This document shows, in pieces, positions 26,933 to 37,039 of a stretch of DNA of 64,000 nt. Under the pieces are notes generated by a model. It did not search any database, had not been told where the DNA came from, and worked only from the letters and a program-made list of their open reading frames with translations. The position numbers and the translations under genes were made by a program. Source of the DNA: a bacterium (lineage in GTDB: Bacteria; Desulfobacterota; Binatia; HRBIN30; CADEER01); assembly GCA_019637795.1 (NCBI GenBank), contig JAHBUY010000009.1, positions 180,403-244,402 of the forward strand. Direction: 5' to 3'. Numbering within the stretch: the stretch's first letter is position 1; each line of letters starts with the position of its first letter.

Positions 26933-27182
26933 TCGTCCTCTCCGCAAAGCGGCGCCAACCCTGCCCTCCCGGCTCGCCGATGGCAAGCGCGCAAGGACCG
27001 CTCCGGACGCTCGCTCAGTCCCCGACATCCGATTCACTCCTTTTTCTCGAATGCAGCAAAGTTCAATAGTTATGTGGATACGCGGCGAAATGGACCTGCG
27101 GAAACTACTTAGTTGACCTAGGGAAAACCCTATGCCAGAACGCCGGTGAGACCAACCATATCTCGAGAAAGGGGGAAAGCGG
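26933..27182. promoter_or_regulatory. A+T-richer divergent intergenic region
   Basis: This 250-nt gap separates the ankyrin operon (-) from the small secreted protein (+) and is visibly richer in A/T than its surroundings, for example 27040-27160. A short hairpin TAGGG-AAAA-CCCTA (27119-27132) and a TTGACC hexamer (27113-27118) lie in it, but I see no convincing -10 partner. GAAAGGGGGAAAGCGG just before the 27183 ATG is a strong ribosome site. Divergent promoters are inferred from the layout. Confidence 0.5.
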
Positions 27183-27569
27183 ATGAAGCGTACAGTGGCT
27201 CTCATGGTTGCGGGTTTGGGCCTGGCGTTGACCGCTGGCTCGGCCTCGGCGGCACTGGACAACTACCAGTGCTACAAGTCGAAGGACCTGAAGAACCCGA
27301 AGTTCGTGGGGACGACGCGGTCGGTGAGCGATCAGTTCCTGAGCGGGTCGGTCGACGTGAAGAAGCCGGGCATGGTGTGCGCGCCGGCGAGCGTCGACGG
27401 CTCCGCGCTGGTCGATCCTGCCGCCCACCTGAACTGCTACAAGGTGAAGGGCCCGAGCGGCAGCGGCGCCAACGCGCAGCTCGTCGATCAGTTCGGCACC
27501 CTGCAGGTGGCGGTGAAGGGCAAGGCAGCCTTCCTCTGCGTGCCCGCCACGAAGACGATCATTCCGTGA
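27183..27569 (+). CDS. Small secreted two-repeat protein of unknown function
   Basis: 128 residues with a signal peptide (KRTVALMVAGLGLALTAGSASAA). The mature part has two similar units of about 45 residues, each opening with a CYK motif (YQCYKSKD, LNCYKVKG) and containing VSDQF or LVDQF, then a VDVKK/VAVKG strand and a second Cys (MVCAPAS, FLCVPAT). Each unit would form one disulfide. I associate this Cys-Tyr-Lys family with deltaproteobacterial and Binatota-like genomes from memory and cannot name a function. It has a strong ribosome site and its own terminator, suggesting substantial expression. Confidence 0.78.
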   Translation: MKRTVALMVAGLGLALTAGSASAALDNYQCYKSKDLKNPKFVGTTRSVSDQFLSGSVDVKKPGMVCAPASVDGSALVDPAAHLNCYKVKGPSGSGANAQLVDQFGTLQVAVKGKAAFLCVPATKTIIP

Positions 27570-27593
27570 TCGGCTGATCCGCTCCGGCGGAGC

Positions 27594-27628
27594 AAAGGGG
27601 GAGAGGCGAGATGCCTCTCCCCCTTTTT
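27594..27628 (+). terminator. Strong intrinsic terminator, probably bidirectional
   Basis: A 14-bp perfect stem AAAGGGGGAGAGGC / GCCTCTCCCCCTTT with a 5-nt loop GAGAT, ending in five T. It lies 24 nt after the stop of the small secreted protein. Read from the other strand it also ends with A-to-T pairing and touches the stop of the convergent glycosyltransferase-like gene, so it can serve both. Confidence 0.9.
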
Positions 27629-29199
27629 CATTGCTCAGCCGCCAACAGCTCGGGGCAGAATCGGCCCGGAATGTCGACCTCGACGAACACGCCGGGCGAA
27701 TCGGGGTTGAGGGACAGCCCCTGGTATCCGGCGGCCACGTTGTCCAGCTTGCCCTGCTGGGCGAGGGCGAGCTCGAGATTCTCTCCCGCCAGCGTCAGGC
27801 CGGGATCGAGCGCCATGGCACGGCAGTACTGACGCGCCGCCGCCATGAGCTGTCCGGCGCCGTGCAGCGAGACGCCGTAGTTCACCAGCACCCGCCCCTT
27901 GCGCGGCGACTTCTCCGCCGCGTCGAGCCACAGCGACAGCGGCGATTGCCAGACCAGATTGCGGGCAAACGTCAGGCTGACGAGCGCGATCGCGATCCCG
28001 CCGACCGCGGCGCGCGTGACGCGCGGCCAGCGGACGGACCACCCAGCGAACGCGGCACCGGCGATCAGCCCGACGCCCGGCATCGCCAGGTACATGCGAT
28101 GCTCCATCATCACGTCGATGATCGGCAGCACGCTCGACTCGACGCTGAGGGCGATGAAGATCCACAGGATGCCAAAGCCGATCAGCGGCGCGCGACGCGC
28201 GGCGAGGAGGCCGATGGCGAACAGGGCGGCGAGCAGCGCCAGGCCCGCCATGGCGCTGGACGTCCACCCGGTCGCCAGGGGCACGTCGTGGTCGAGGTTC
28301 AGCCCCCACGGCAGCACGACCAGCCGCAGGTAGCCGGGGATCACCGTCAACTGGGTGAGGAGGTAGGCGGACGGCGGGGCCGTGCCGGTGTCCGACCCCT
28401 GGTCGAGAATGGCGGCCAGCGCCTCACCGAGCCAGGTGGCGGGCACCGGCTGGCCGGCCAGCGGCTGCCAGGTGGCGATCTTCCAGGCCAGCGGGATGAG
28501 CAGCAACAGCACCGCGACGGCGCCGCCGAGGGCCAGCGAGCGCAGGCTCGGTCGCCCGCCGATCACCACCAGCTCGGCGAGCAGGAGCGCCAGCGGCAGG
28601 CTGGCGGCGTTCTCCTTGGACAACAGGGCGCAGCCCCAGAGAACCGCGGTGGCGATGAACCAGGGCAGCGATCGACCACCCGTCGCCCCGATCTGGACCA
28701 GCCGGCCGCGCACGTAGCAGGCGACGGCCCAGACGTAGAAGAGCGCCGACATCACCGCGGCGCGCTGGATGATGTAGGTGACCGCCTGCGTCTGCAGCGG
28801 ATGGCAGGCCATGATCAGCGCCGCGACGCCGGCGACCACGAGCGGCCGGCGCGCCGCCGCCGAGTCGCGCAGCCGCGGGCCGCGACACAACTGGCGGGCG
28901 AGCACGAAGACGCCCAGCGTCGCCAGCAGGTGCAGGGCGAAGTTGACGAGGTGGTAGCCGAGGACGCGCTCGCCGCCGCCGACGTAGTTGGCGACGATGG
29001 TCAGCGACGGCAGGACGCGCGCGGCGCCGAGCCAGTCGAGCGCCGCGCGCCACTGTCCCGACCGCAGCGGCTCGTTGTCGATGATCCGCGCGTAGTCGTC
29101 GAACTGGAACGGGACGCTGAACGACGGGGCGTAGGCGAGCGCCGCCGCGGCGGCGATGAGGCCGAGGCACGCCCACGGGCGGACGCTGCGCGCGCTCAC
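27628..29199 (-). CDS. Multi-pass membrane protein with C-terminal TPR (TMTC / O-mannosyltransferase-like)
   Basis: 523 residues. The opening PSFSVPFQFDDYARIIDNEPL carries the acidic pair typical of GT-C glycosyltransferases of the TMTC/DUF1736 type. It is followed by GYHLVNFALHLLATLGVFVLA, ACHPLQTQAVTYIIQR and LLSKENAASLPLALLLAE, then about ten membrane helices, and a short TPR-like end (VNYGVSLHGAGQLMAAARQYCRAMALDPGLTLA). Family members transfer mannose or other sugars from lipid donors. Acceptor unknown. The GTG start overlaps the gshA stop by 4 nt. The stop abuts the bidirectional terminator. Confidence 0.85.
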   Translation of the reverse strand: MSARSVRPWACLGLIAAAAALAYAPSFSVPFQFDDYARIIDNEPLRSGQWRAALDWLGAARVLPSLTIVANYVGGGERVLGYHLVNFALHLLATLGVFVLARQLCRGPRLRDSAAARRPLVVAGVAALIMACHPLQTQAVTYIIQRAAVMSALFYVWAVACYVRGRLVQIGATGGRSLPWFIATAVLWGCALLSKENAASLPLALLLAELVVIGGRPSLRSLALGGAVAVLLLLIPLAWKIATWQPLAGQPVPATWLGEALAAILDQGSDTGTAPPSAYLLTQLTVIPGYLRLVVLPWGLNLDHDVPLATGWTSSAMAGLALLAALFAIGLLAARRAPLIGFGILWIFIALSVESSVLPIIDVMMEHRMYLAMPGVGLIAGAAFAGWSVRWPRVTRAAVGGIAIALVSLTFARNLVWQSPLSLWLDAAEKSPRKGRVLVNYGVSLHGAGQLMAAARQYCRAMALDPGLTLAGENLELALAQQGKLDNVAAGYQGLSLNPDSPGVFVEVDIPGRFCPELLAAEQ

Positions 29200-30572
29200 G
29201 CGGCGATCCGGTACGAGCTCCCCTCGATGAGCCGCTGCACGTCGCCGTTCCAGGCGCCGATCCACTGCTCCACGATCGCGTCGGCCGGGCAGCGCCCGCG
29301 CGCCACCATGCGCGCCAGGCGTTCGAGGTAGATCGATTCGTCGCGGCCCGCGGCGTCGAGCTGGCGCTGCCGGCGCAGCCCCTCGACGGCGATCGCCACC
29401 AGCTCGCGCGCGATCTCCGCCAACCCGATGCGGCGGATGCGCGCCTGCAGCGCCTGCGCGTGCACCGCGTGCCACAGCTCCAGACGCTCGTCCCAGCTCC
29501 ACGACTTCACCAGATCCCAGGCCGCCTGCAGGCAGTCGGGCTCGTAGAGGATCCCCTTGGCGAGCGCCGGCAGAGCGAGCATCAGCTCCGGCGCCTGGCT
29601 GTCGGCGGCGCGCAGCTCGATGTACCCCTTCATGCGCGCTTCCGGGAACAGCGTCGTCAGGTGCACCGACCAGTCCGCCATCGTCGCCCGATGGCCCGCG
29701 ACGCCGTGGGCGAGGAAGTCGCGGAAGGTGTGCGCGGTCATGTCGATCCACGCGCCGTCGCGGACGATGAAGTACATCGGCACGTCGAGCGCCCACTCGA
29801 CGTAGTGCTCGAAGCCGGCGGCGGCATCGAAGACGAACCGCAGCAGGCCGCTGCGCGCCTTGTCGGTGTCGGTCCAGATGTGGCCGCGGAACGATCTGTA
29901 GCCGTTGAGATCGCCGTCACTGAGCGGCGAGTTGGCGAACATCGCGGTCAGCAGCGAGCCGATGCCCATGCCGACGCGCAGCTTCTGCATCGCGTCGGCC
30001 TCGCTGCCGTAGTCGACGTTGACCTGCACGGTCGCGGTCTGGCTCATCATCCGCTGCCCGAGGCTGCCGACCCGCGCCATGTACGGCCACATGATGCGGT
30101 ATCGCTTCTTCGGCACCAGATCGAACTCGTCGGTGCGCGTCACCGGTTGCATGCCGAGGCCGAGGAAGGCGATGTCGAGCTGGTCGCCGACGGTGACGAT
30201 CTGGTCGATGTGCTCGGCGAGCTCGGCGGCGGCGCAGTGGACGCTCTCGCACACCTCGCCGCTGAGCTCGACCTGCCCGCCGGGCTCGAGCGTGATCGCC
30301 GCCTTGCCGCCCCGCAGCGCGACGATGCGGCCGTCCTCCTCGAGCGGCTCCCAGTCGTAGCGGTCGGCCAGCCGCTTCAGCAGCGTCTCGATGCCGCGCG
30401 GTCCCGAGAACGGCACCGCCCGTCCGTCGCTGCGCCGCACCGCCACCTTCTCGTACTCGGTGCCGATGCGCCATTGCTCGCGCGGCTTCACCGAGTGGGC
30501 GAAGTATTCGATGAGCTGGTCGCGCCGCTCGATCTCCGGCGAGATGCCCGATTCTGGGACGTACTGCGACAT
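29196..30572 (-). CDS. gshA: Glutamate--cysteine ligase, plant/alphaproteobacterial type
   Basis: 458 residues. WRIGTEYEKVAV binds glutamate. GGQVELSG, MQPVTRTDEFDLVPKKRYRIMWPYM, MMSQTATVQVNVDY and the C-terminal GYIELRAADSQAPELMLALPALAKG match the plant-type GCS2 ligases, also found in alpha- and deltaproteobacteria. It makes gamma-glutamylcysteine, the first step of glutathione synthesis. No gshB is adjacent. The gene is followed by the TMTC-like gene with a GTGA overlap, a pairing whose meaning is unclear. Upstream (30573-30697) is a divergent gap with the TVP38 gene. Confidence 0.94.
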   Translation of the reverse strand: MSQYVPESGISPEIERRDQLIEYFAHSVKPREQWRIGTEYEKVAVRRSDGRAVPFSGPRGIETLLKRLADRYDWEPLEEDGRIVALRGGKAAITLEPGGQVELSGEVCESVHCAAAELAEHIDQIVTVGDQLDIAFLGLGMQPVTRTDEFDLVPKKRYRIMWPYMARVGSLGQRMMSQTATVQVNVDYGSEADAMQKLRVGMGIGSLLTAMFANSPLSDGDLNGYRSFRGHIWTDTDKARSGLLRFVFDAAAGFEHYVEWALDVPMYFIVRDGAWIDMTAHTFRDFLAHGVAGHRATMADWSVHLTTLFPEARMKGYIELRAADSQAPELMLALPALAKGILYEPDCLQAAWDLVKSWSWDERLELWHAVHAQALQARIRRIGLAEIARELVAIAVEGLRRQRQLDAAGRDESIYLERLARMVARGRCPADAIVEQWIGAWNGDVQRLIEGSSYRIAA

Positions 30573-30697
30573 CGGAGGGCCTGGAACGCGCTGGGGACTG
30601 TACTGTGGGCCGTCCGGAGCGGCAAGGGCCCGGGCTCGCCGCGAGGCCCGCGAGGGCGACGGTTGCCCCAGCGCCCGCCGCCGCCTACTGACAGAGC

Positions 30698-31354
30698 GTG
30701 GACGCCGCTACCGCCGCCCGGGCTCGTCGCCGCTTCGCGTACCTCCTCGGCTTCCTCGCCGTGAGCGGCGCCATCGCCGCCTTCAACCTGCGCGGCGTGG
30801 CGCTCACGCCGGACAGCTTGCGCGGCACCGTGCTGAGCTGGGGCGCGTTCGCGCCGCTCGCCTACATCACCATCGTGTCGATGCGGCCGTTCATCTTCTT
30901 CCCCTCCGGGCTGCTGTTCATCGTCGCCGGCCTCGCCTTCGGCCCCTGGTTGGGCACGCTCTACGCGGTGGTCGGCGGCGTCATCGCCGCCATCGTCACC
31001 TTCGTCCTCGCCCGTTCGCTCGGGCGCGATTTCGTCCAGGCCCGCCTGCCGGCGCGCCTGCGACGCCTGCAGGACACCGAGCTCGGCGCCGGACTGATCT
31101 TCCTCCTGATGCTGGTGCCGATCGTCCCGATGAGCGCCGTCAACTACGGCGCCGGCCTGTCGCGCGTGTCGCTCGCCCACTACACGCTGGCGGTGGTCGG
31201 CGGCCTCACCCCGCGCGCCTTCGCCTACTGCTACTTCGGCGACTCGCTGTTCGCCGTCGGCTCGCCGCAGTTCATCGCCGCCCTCGCCATCCTGGCGGTG
31301 ATGGTGATCGTCCCCGCCCTGCTCCGCCGCCGCTGGATGGCGCGCTGGCGGTAG
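30698..31354 (+). CDS. TVP38/TMEM64 (VTT/DedA-like) membrane protein
   Basis: 218 residues from a GTG at 30698. Central FFPSGLLFIVAGLAFGPWLGTLYAVVGGVIAAIVTFVLAR is the SNARE-associated (VTT) domain signature with re-entrant loops, and LLMLVPIVPMSAVNYGAGLSRVSLAHY is the second half. Such proteins act as lipid scramblases or transporters (DedA superfamily) in the inner membrane. It has five to six predicted helices. It is convergent with the glycerol operon, 13 nt from the stop of the DDN-like gene. Confidence 0.9.
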   Translation: MDAATAARARRRFAYLLGFLAVSGAIAAFNLRGVALTPDSLRGTVLSWGAFAPLAYITIVSMRPFIFFPSGLLFIVAGLAFGPWLGTLYAVVGGVIAAIVTFVLARSLGRDFVQARLPARLRRLQDTELGAGLIFLLMLVPIVPMSAVNYGAGLSRVSLAHYTLAVVGGLTPRAFAYCYFGDSLFAVGSPQFIAALAILAVMVIVPALLRRRWMARWR

Positions 31355-31367
31355 CCGCGCCACCGCG

Positions 31368-31808
31368 TCACGGGAGCTGGTTCAGGTCCCCGAGCTGGAC
31401 GACCCGGCCGCGGCCGACGTCGCTGCCGATCCACGCCGACAGGCGGGCGCGCAGGTATTTCTGGCGGAAGAGCTCGTGCACGCGCGCGACCTCGGCCACA
31501 TCCGCCACCGGCACCGCCACCCCGCTCATGGCCAGCTCGCCGATGCGCATGGTCACCGCCGGCGTCTGCCGCAGGTTCAGGTACCAGTCGGTCCTCCCGT
31601 CCCGACCCGACTGCACGTAGAGCCGCCCCTCATCGTCGGCCACGAACCAGATGATCACGGTGCGCGGCTGGCCCGACCTGCGCCCGATGGTGGTGAGCTC
31701 GATCGTCGACGCATCCCGGTAGGAGGCGAGTTGCCCCGGCAGGACGGCGGCGGTGGCCGGCGCGACGGCGAGCAGGAAGGCCACCGCCGCGAGGGGGCGC
31801 GCGATCAT
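31368..31808 (-). CDS. Secreted DDN-like nitroreductase-family protein (F420-type split-barrel)
   Basis: 146 residues. A putative signal peptide (PLAAVAFLLAVAPATAA) precedes TTIGRRSGQPRTVIIWFVADDEGRLYVQSGRDGRTDWYLNLRQTPAVTMRIG, the core of the deazaflavin-dependent nitroreductase (DDN/Rv3547) family. Members use cofactor F420 in the cytoplasm or at the membrane. Transport to the periplasm would be unusual for an F420 enzyme, so the N-terminus may be a membrane anchor or the cofactor may differ. The ATG overlaps the glpK stop by 4 nt, so it closes the glycerol operon. Confidence 0.78.
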   Translation of the reverse strand: MIARPLAAVAFLLAVAPATAAVLPGQLASYRDASTIELTTIGRRSGQPRTVIIWFVADDEGRLYVQSGRDGRTDWYLNLRQTPAVTMRIGELAMSGVAVPVADVAEVARVHELFRQKYLRARLSAWIGSDVGRGRVVQLGDLNQLP

Positions 31809-33274
31809 GCCGGACGCGGGCCGGCGCCGAGCTGCGCCGCCTGCACCGCGCGCTGCCAGGTCGCCAGCCGCTCGCCGCGCTCGCTGGCGCCGAGGCGCGG
31901 CTCGAAGACGCCGCCCGAGCGCCAGGCGTGGCGCACGTCGTCGAGGCCGCGCCACACGCCGGCGCCCATGCCGGCGAGATAGGCGGCGCCGAGCGCCGTC
32001 GCCTGCACCGTCTCCGGCCGCTCCACCGGGTGCCCGAGGCTGTCGGCGAGGCACTGCAGGAAGACGTCGTTCGCCGCCACGCCGCCGTCGATCCGCAATC
32101 GCGCCGGCGGCGTCGCGCCGGCGTCGGCGAGCAGCGCCTCGAGCACCTCGGCGGTGCGCCAGGCGATGCCCTCGAGCACCGCGCGCACGATGTGCGCCCG
32201 CGTCGTCGAGCGCGACAGGCCGCCGAGCACGGCGCGCGCCCCGGAATCCATGTACGGCGTGCCGAGGCCGTGGAAGGCCGGCACCGCCCAGACGCCGCCG
32301 CTGTCCGGCACCGACGCCGCCAGCGGACCGCACTCCGCGGCGTTGGCGATGATCCCGAGCCCGTCGCGCAGCCACTGCACCGCGCCGCCGGCCGTGACCA
32401 CCGTCCCCTCGAGACAGCAGCGCCGTTCGCCGCCGATGCCCCACAGGATCAGCGGATAGGCGCCGCGCTGCGACAGCACCGGGTACTCGCCGGTGTTGAT
32501 GTCGACCATCGCCGAGGTGCCGAAGGTGATCTTCGCCGCGCCGACGTCGGTGCAGAGCTCGCCGAACATCGCCGCCTGCTGGTCGCCGGCGATGCCGGCG
32601 AGCGGAACGCGGGCGCCGAACACCGCCGGATCGGTCTCGGCACCGAGGCCGCTCGACTCGACGATGCGCGGCAGCACCGCGGTCGGCAGCCCCAGCGGCG
32701 CGATGACCGTGTCGTCCCACCCGCCGCCGAGGAAGTCGTAGAGGCCGGTGCACGAGGCGTTGGAGTGGTCGGTGATATGCGCCTGGCCGCCGCTCAACTG
32801 CCACAGCAGCCAGCTATCCACCGTGCCGAAGCAGAGCTCGCCCGCCGCGGCGCGCGCCATCGCGCCGCGCTCGCGCAGGATCCACTCCAGCTTGGTGGCC
32901 GAGGCCAGCGTGTTGGTGAAGATGCCCTGCGCCAGCAACTCGGCGACGCGCTCGCCGGTGCGCGCGTCCTGCCAACCGATCGCCGGGTACAGGGGGAGCC
33001 CGGTGGCGCGCTCCCAGACGATGGTGGTGGCGCGCTGCACGGCGACGCCGACCGCGGCGATGTCGCCCGGCTTTGCCTGCGCCGCCGCCAGCGCGTCGGC
33101 GATCACCCGCTGCGTCGCCGCCCAGATGTGCAGCGGATCCTGCTCCATCCAGCCCGGCCGCGGATAGGCGGCGGTGATCTCCTCGTAGGCGGCGCCGCGC
33201 CGCGCGCTGTGCTCGTCGAACACCATGGCGCGAACGCCGGTGGTGCCTTCATCGATGGCGAGGACGAGGGACAT
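31805..33274 (-). CDS. glpK: Glycerol kinase
   Basis: 489 residues. LAIDEGTTGVRAMVFDE binds phosphate, GWQDARTG and TDHSNASCTGLYDFL line the glycerol site, and GIAGDQQAAMFGELC and DGGVAANDVFLQ complete the FGGY kinase fold. It makes sn-glycerol 3-phosphate from glycerol in the cytoplasm, feeding glpD two genes upstream. It starts 104 nt after the AGPS-like gene, in a gap with a short inverted repeat, so a separate promoter or a terminator is possible there. Its stop is coupled to the DDN-like gene. Confidence 0.95.
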   Translation of the reverse strand: MSLVLAIDEGTTGVRAMVFDEHSARRGAAYEEITAAYPRPGWMEQDPLHIWAATQRVIADALAAAQAKPGDIAAVGVAVQRATTIVWERATGLPLYPAIGWQDARTGERVAELLAQGIFTNTLASATKLEWILRERGAMARAAAGELCFGTVDSWLLWQLSGGQAHITDHSNASCTGLYDFLGGGWDDTVIAPLGLPTAVLPRIVESSGLGAETDPAVFGARVPLAGIAGDQQAAMFGELCTDVGAAKITFGTSAMVDINTGEYPVLSQRGAYPLILWGIGGERRCCLEGTVVTAGGAVQWLRDGLGIIANAAECGPLAASVPDSGGVWAVPAFHGLGTPYMDSGARAVLGGLSRSTTRAHIVRAVLEGIAWRTAEVLEALLADAGATPPARLRIDGGVAANDVFLQCLADSLGHPVERPETVQATALGAAYLAGMGAGVWRGLDDVRHAWRSGGVFEPRLGASERGERLATWQRAVQAAQLGAGPRPA

Positions 33275-33285
33275 GGGACGAACGA

Positions 33286-33359
33286 GTCAGCGCGGAGGGC
33301 GCCGGGCGGAGGCGGAGAGGAATCCGTCCCCGCCGCCTCGGCCCGCCGTCCTCCGCGCT
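33286..33359. repeat. Short inverted repeat of CGCGGAGG type
   Basis: AGCGCGGAGGGCG (33289-33301) and CGTCCTCCGCGCT (33347-33359) are reverse complements with one mismatch, separated by 45 nt, in the glpK/AGPS-like gap. The 13-mer GTCAGCGCGGAGG at 33286-33298 recurs as reverse complement at 48166-48178. It is a member of the same loose family as the 12.6-kb repeat. Confidence 0.5.
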
Positions 33360-33378
33360 CTCTGCGTTGGCGATCGTC

Positions 33379-34783
33379 TCACGGCAACAGCACGCCGGGG
33401 TTGAGGATGCCGTTGGGGTCGAGGGCGCGCTTCACGGCGCGCAGCAGCTCGAGCGCGCTGCCGTGCTCGGCCGCCATCCAGGGAGCGCGCAGGCGGCCGA
33501 TGCCGTGGTGGTGGCAGATGGTGCCGCCGCAGCGCAGCGTCGCCTCCATCGCCTGCTTCCAGCACTCGAGATAGGTCGGCTCGGCGGCGGTCGGATCGCC
33601 GGGCTTGGCGACGAAGGTGAAGTAGATGTTCGTCCCCTGCGCATAGCTGTGGGAGCTGTGGCCGGAGATGACGATCAGGTTCTTCACGGTGCGCAGCGCC
33701 GTCACGACCTCGGCGTAGAGGGCATGGATGCGGTCCCACTCGACCGCCACCTCGATCGTGTCGAGCACGAAGCCACGCTCGATGAACGACATCAGCGACG
33801 GCACGTTGTTGCGCTCGGCGAGCCAGTGCTGCACCGGCGCATCGCCCAGCGCCTCGCCACCGTGCCCGGTGCAGGCGGCGTGGCACGCTTCGGCCTCGGC
33901 GGCGGTGAGGCTCGCCGGCCCCTCGGAGACCAGCAACAGGAAGCAGCGGTCCTCCTGCTGCCACTGCCCGAAGTGGCGACCGGTCTCCATCGCGTCGTAG
34001 AGGCGCATCACCGGCGGCCGCCAGCCGGCGCGGACGATCTGGCGGATGGCTTCGAGGCCGGAGTCGAAGTCGGGGAAGGCGAAGGACAGCAGGCGGCGCG
34101 ATTCGGGCAGCGGGAACACCTTCAAGGTCGCCTCGGTGACGATGCCGGCGGTGCCCTCGGCGCCGAGGAAGAGATGGCGCGGATCGGGGCCGGCGGAGCG
34201 GCGCGGCGTCGATTTCACGCGCACGACGCGGCCGTCGGCCATCACGGCCTCGAGCCCGAGCAGCATGTCCTCGATCGATCCATAGCGGGTCGAGTACTGG
34301 CCGGCGGCGCGGGTGGCGATCCAGCCGCCGATGGTCGACAGCTCCACCGATTGCGGCCAGTGGCCCATCGAGTAGCCGCGCGCCTGCAGCGCCGCCTCGA
34401 AATGGTGGCCGTACATGCCGGCCTGCACGCGCACCTGCAGCGCCGTCTCGTTCAGCTCCAGCACCTGGTCGAGGCGCCGCAGGTCGACGACGATGCTGGC
34501 CGCGTCGGGCAGCACGCCGCCGCCGACGCCGGACCCGCCGCCGTAGGGCACCACGGGCACGCGCGCGTCGTTGGCGTAGCGGAGCACCGCCGCCACGTCC
34601 TCCGTCGAGCGCGGCCGCACGACGCAGGCCGGCCGCGCGGTGAGCCGTCCCTGATGGAGCCGCAGCAGCGACAGCGGCCAGGTATCGTGCGCGTGCTCGG
34701 CGAGGCTCTCGTCGCCCCACTCGATCTGCGCGCCGCCGATCGCCGCCGCCAGGTCGTCGCGGAGCCGGCGGACGTCCACCGCC

Positions 34784-34791
<8 letters not shown>
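33379..34791 (-). CDS. FAD-linked oxidase resembling alkyl-DHAP synthase (AGPS)
   Basis: 470 residues. A PCMH-type FAD domain (VVPYGGGSGVGGGVLPDAASIVVDLRRLDQV; HWPQSVELSTIGGWIATRAAGQYSTRYGSIEDMLLG) and a C-terminal cap with TICHHHGIGRLR. The three-His motif, the GxWPxSxELSTxGGWxATRxxGQYSxRYG block and the arginine-rich segment are those of alkylglycerone-phosphate synthase rather than of glycolate oxidase or D-lactate dehydrogenase. AGPS swaps the acyl chain of acyl-DHAP for a fatty alcohol and makes ether lipids; bacterial homologues are mostly untested. It overlaps glpD by 8 nt, consistent with a substrate link at DHAP. An alternative is a glycolate/D-2-hydroxyacid oxidase. Confidence 0.82.
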
Positions 34792-36472
<1,681 letters not shown>

Positions 36473-36667
36473 GGCGATTCCGGGCACTGTCTCACCGGCC
36501 GATCGGCGAAGTCAATCGCGCCAACCGGGGCCCCGATCGAGCGGCGTTCCAGCGCACGGCGGCGCGGCCCGAGCGCTCATCTCGCGGGGACGCCGGGTGG
36601 GGGCGGCGTCGATTTGTGTTTCGCCCGGGTGGAGTGCGAGTACACTCCCCAGGCGAAGGAGGCGGTC

Positions 36668-37009
36668 ATGCGACGGCGAGCGATGACGATGCGAGTGGCG
36701 ATGGCGATGGCCGTGGGGGCCCTGCTGGTCGCGGCAGGCGCGCGGGCCGACTGCCCGAACGGCATGGTCGAGCTCAACTGCGGCGGGCTGCCGGTGTGCC
36801 GGCCGGCGGGGTCGTCGTGCTGCGGCGCGGTGGCGTGCGCCGCCGATCTGATGTGCCTGACGTGCGAGGACGCGCAGATCTGCGCCGCGCCGGGATCGAC
36901 CTGTTGCGGCGCCACGGCGTGCCCGCCGGACCAGGAGTGCACGACCTGCGGCACCGCGACCAAGTGCCGGCGGCGCGGCGAAGGCTGCCCGATCGGCGAT
37001 CTGGACTGA
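36668..37009 (+). CDS. Small secreted protein with 16 cysteines in tandem repeats
   Basis: 113 residues from an ATG at 36668 with a perfect AAGGAGG five nt upstream. A signal peptide (MTMRVAMAMAVGALLVAAGARA) is followed by a mature part of about 85 residues with 16 Cys. Two copies of a unit of about 28-30 residues can be aligned (CRPAGSSCCGAVACAAD... and CAAPGSTCCGATACPPD...), each with a CC pair and a CxxC (CLTC, CTTC). The spacing suggests a disulfide-rich knottin-like or metal-binding fold. I do not recognise it. An inverted repeat GGAGTG-CGAGTA-CACTCC at 36631-36648 lies in the leader, upstream of the ribosome site. Confidence 0.75.
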   Translation: MRRRAMTMRVAMAMAVGALLVAAGARADCPNGMVELNCGGLPVCRPAGSSCCGAVACAADLMCLTCEDAQICAAPGSTCCGATACPPDQECTTCGTATKCRRRGEGCPIGDLD

Positions 37010-37039
37010 CGCGCCCGCCCGCCGTTTCGCGCGCCGACC

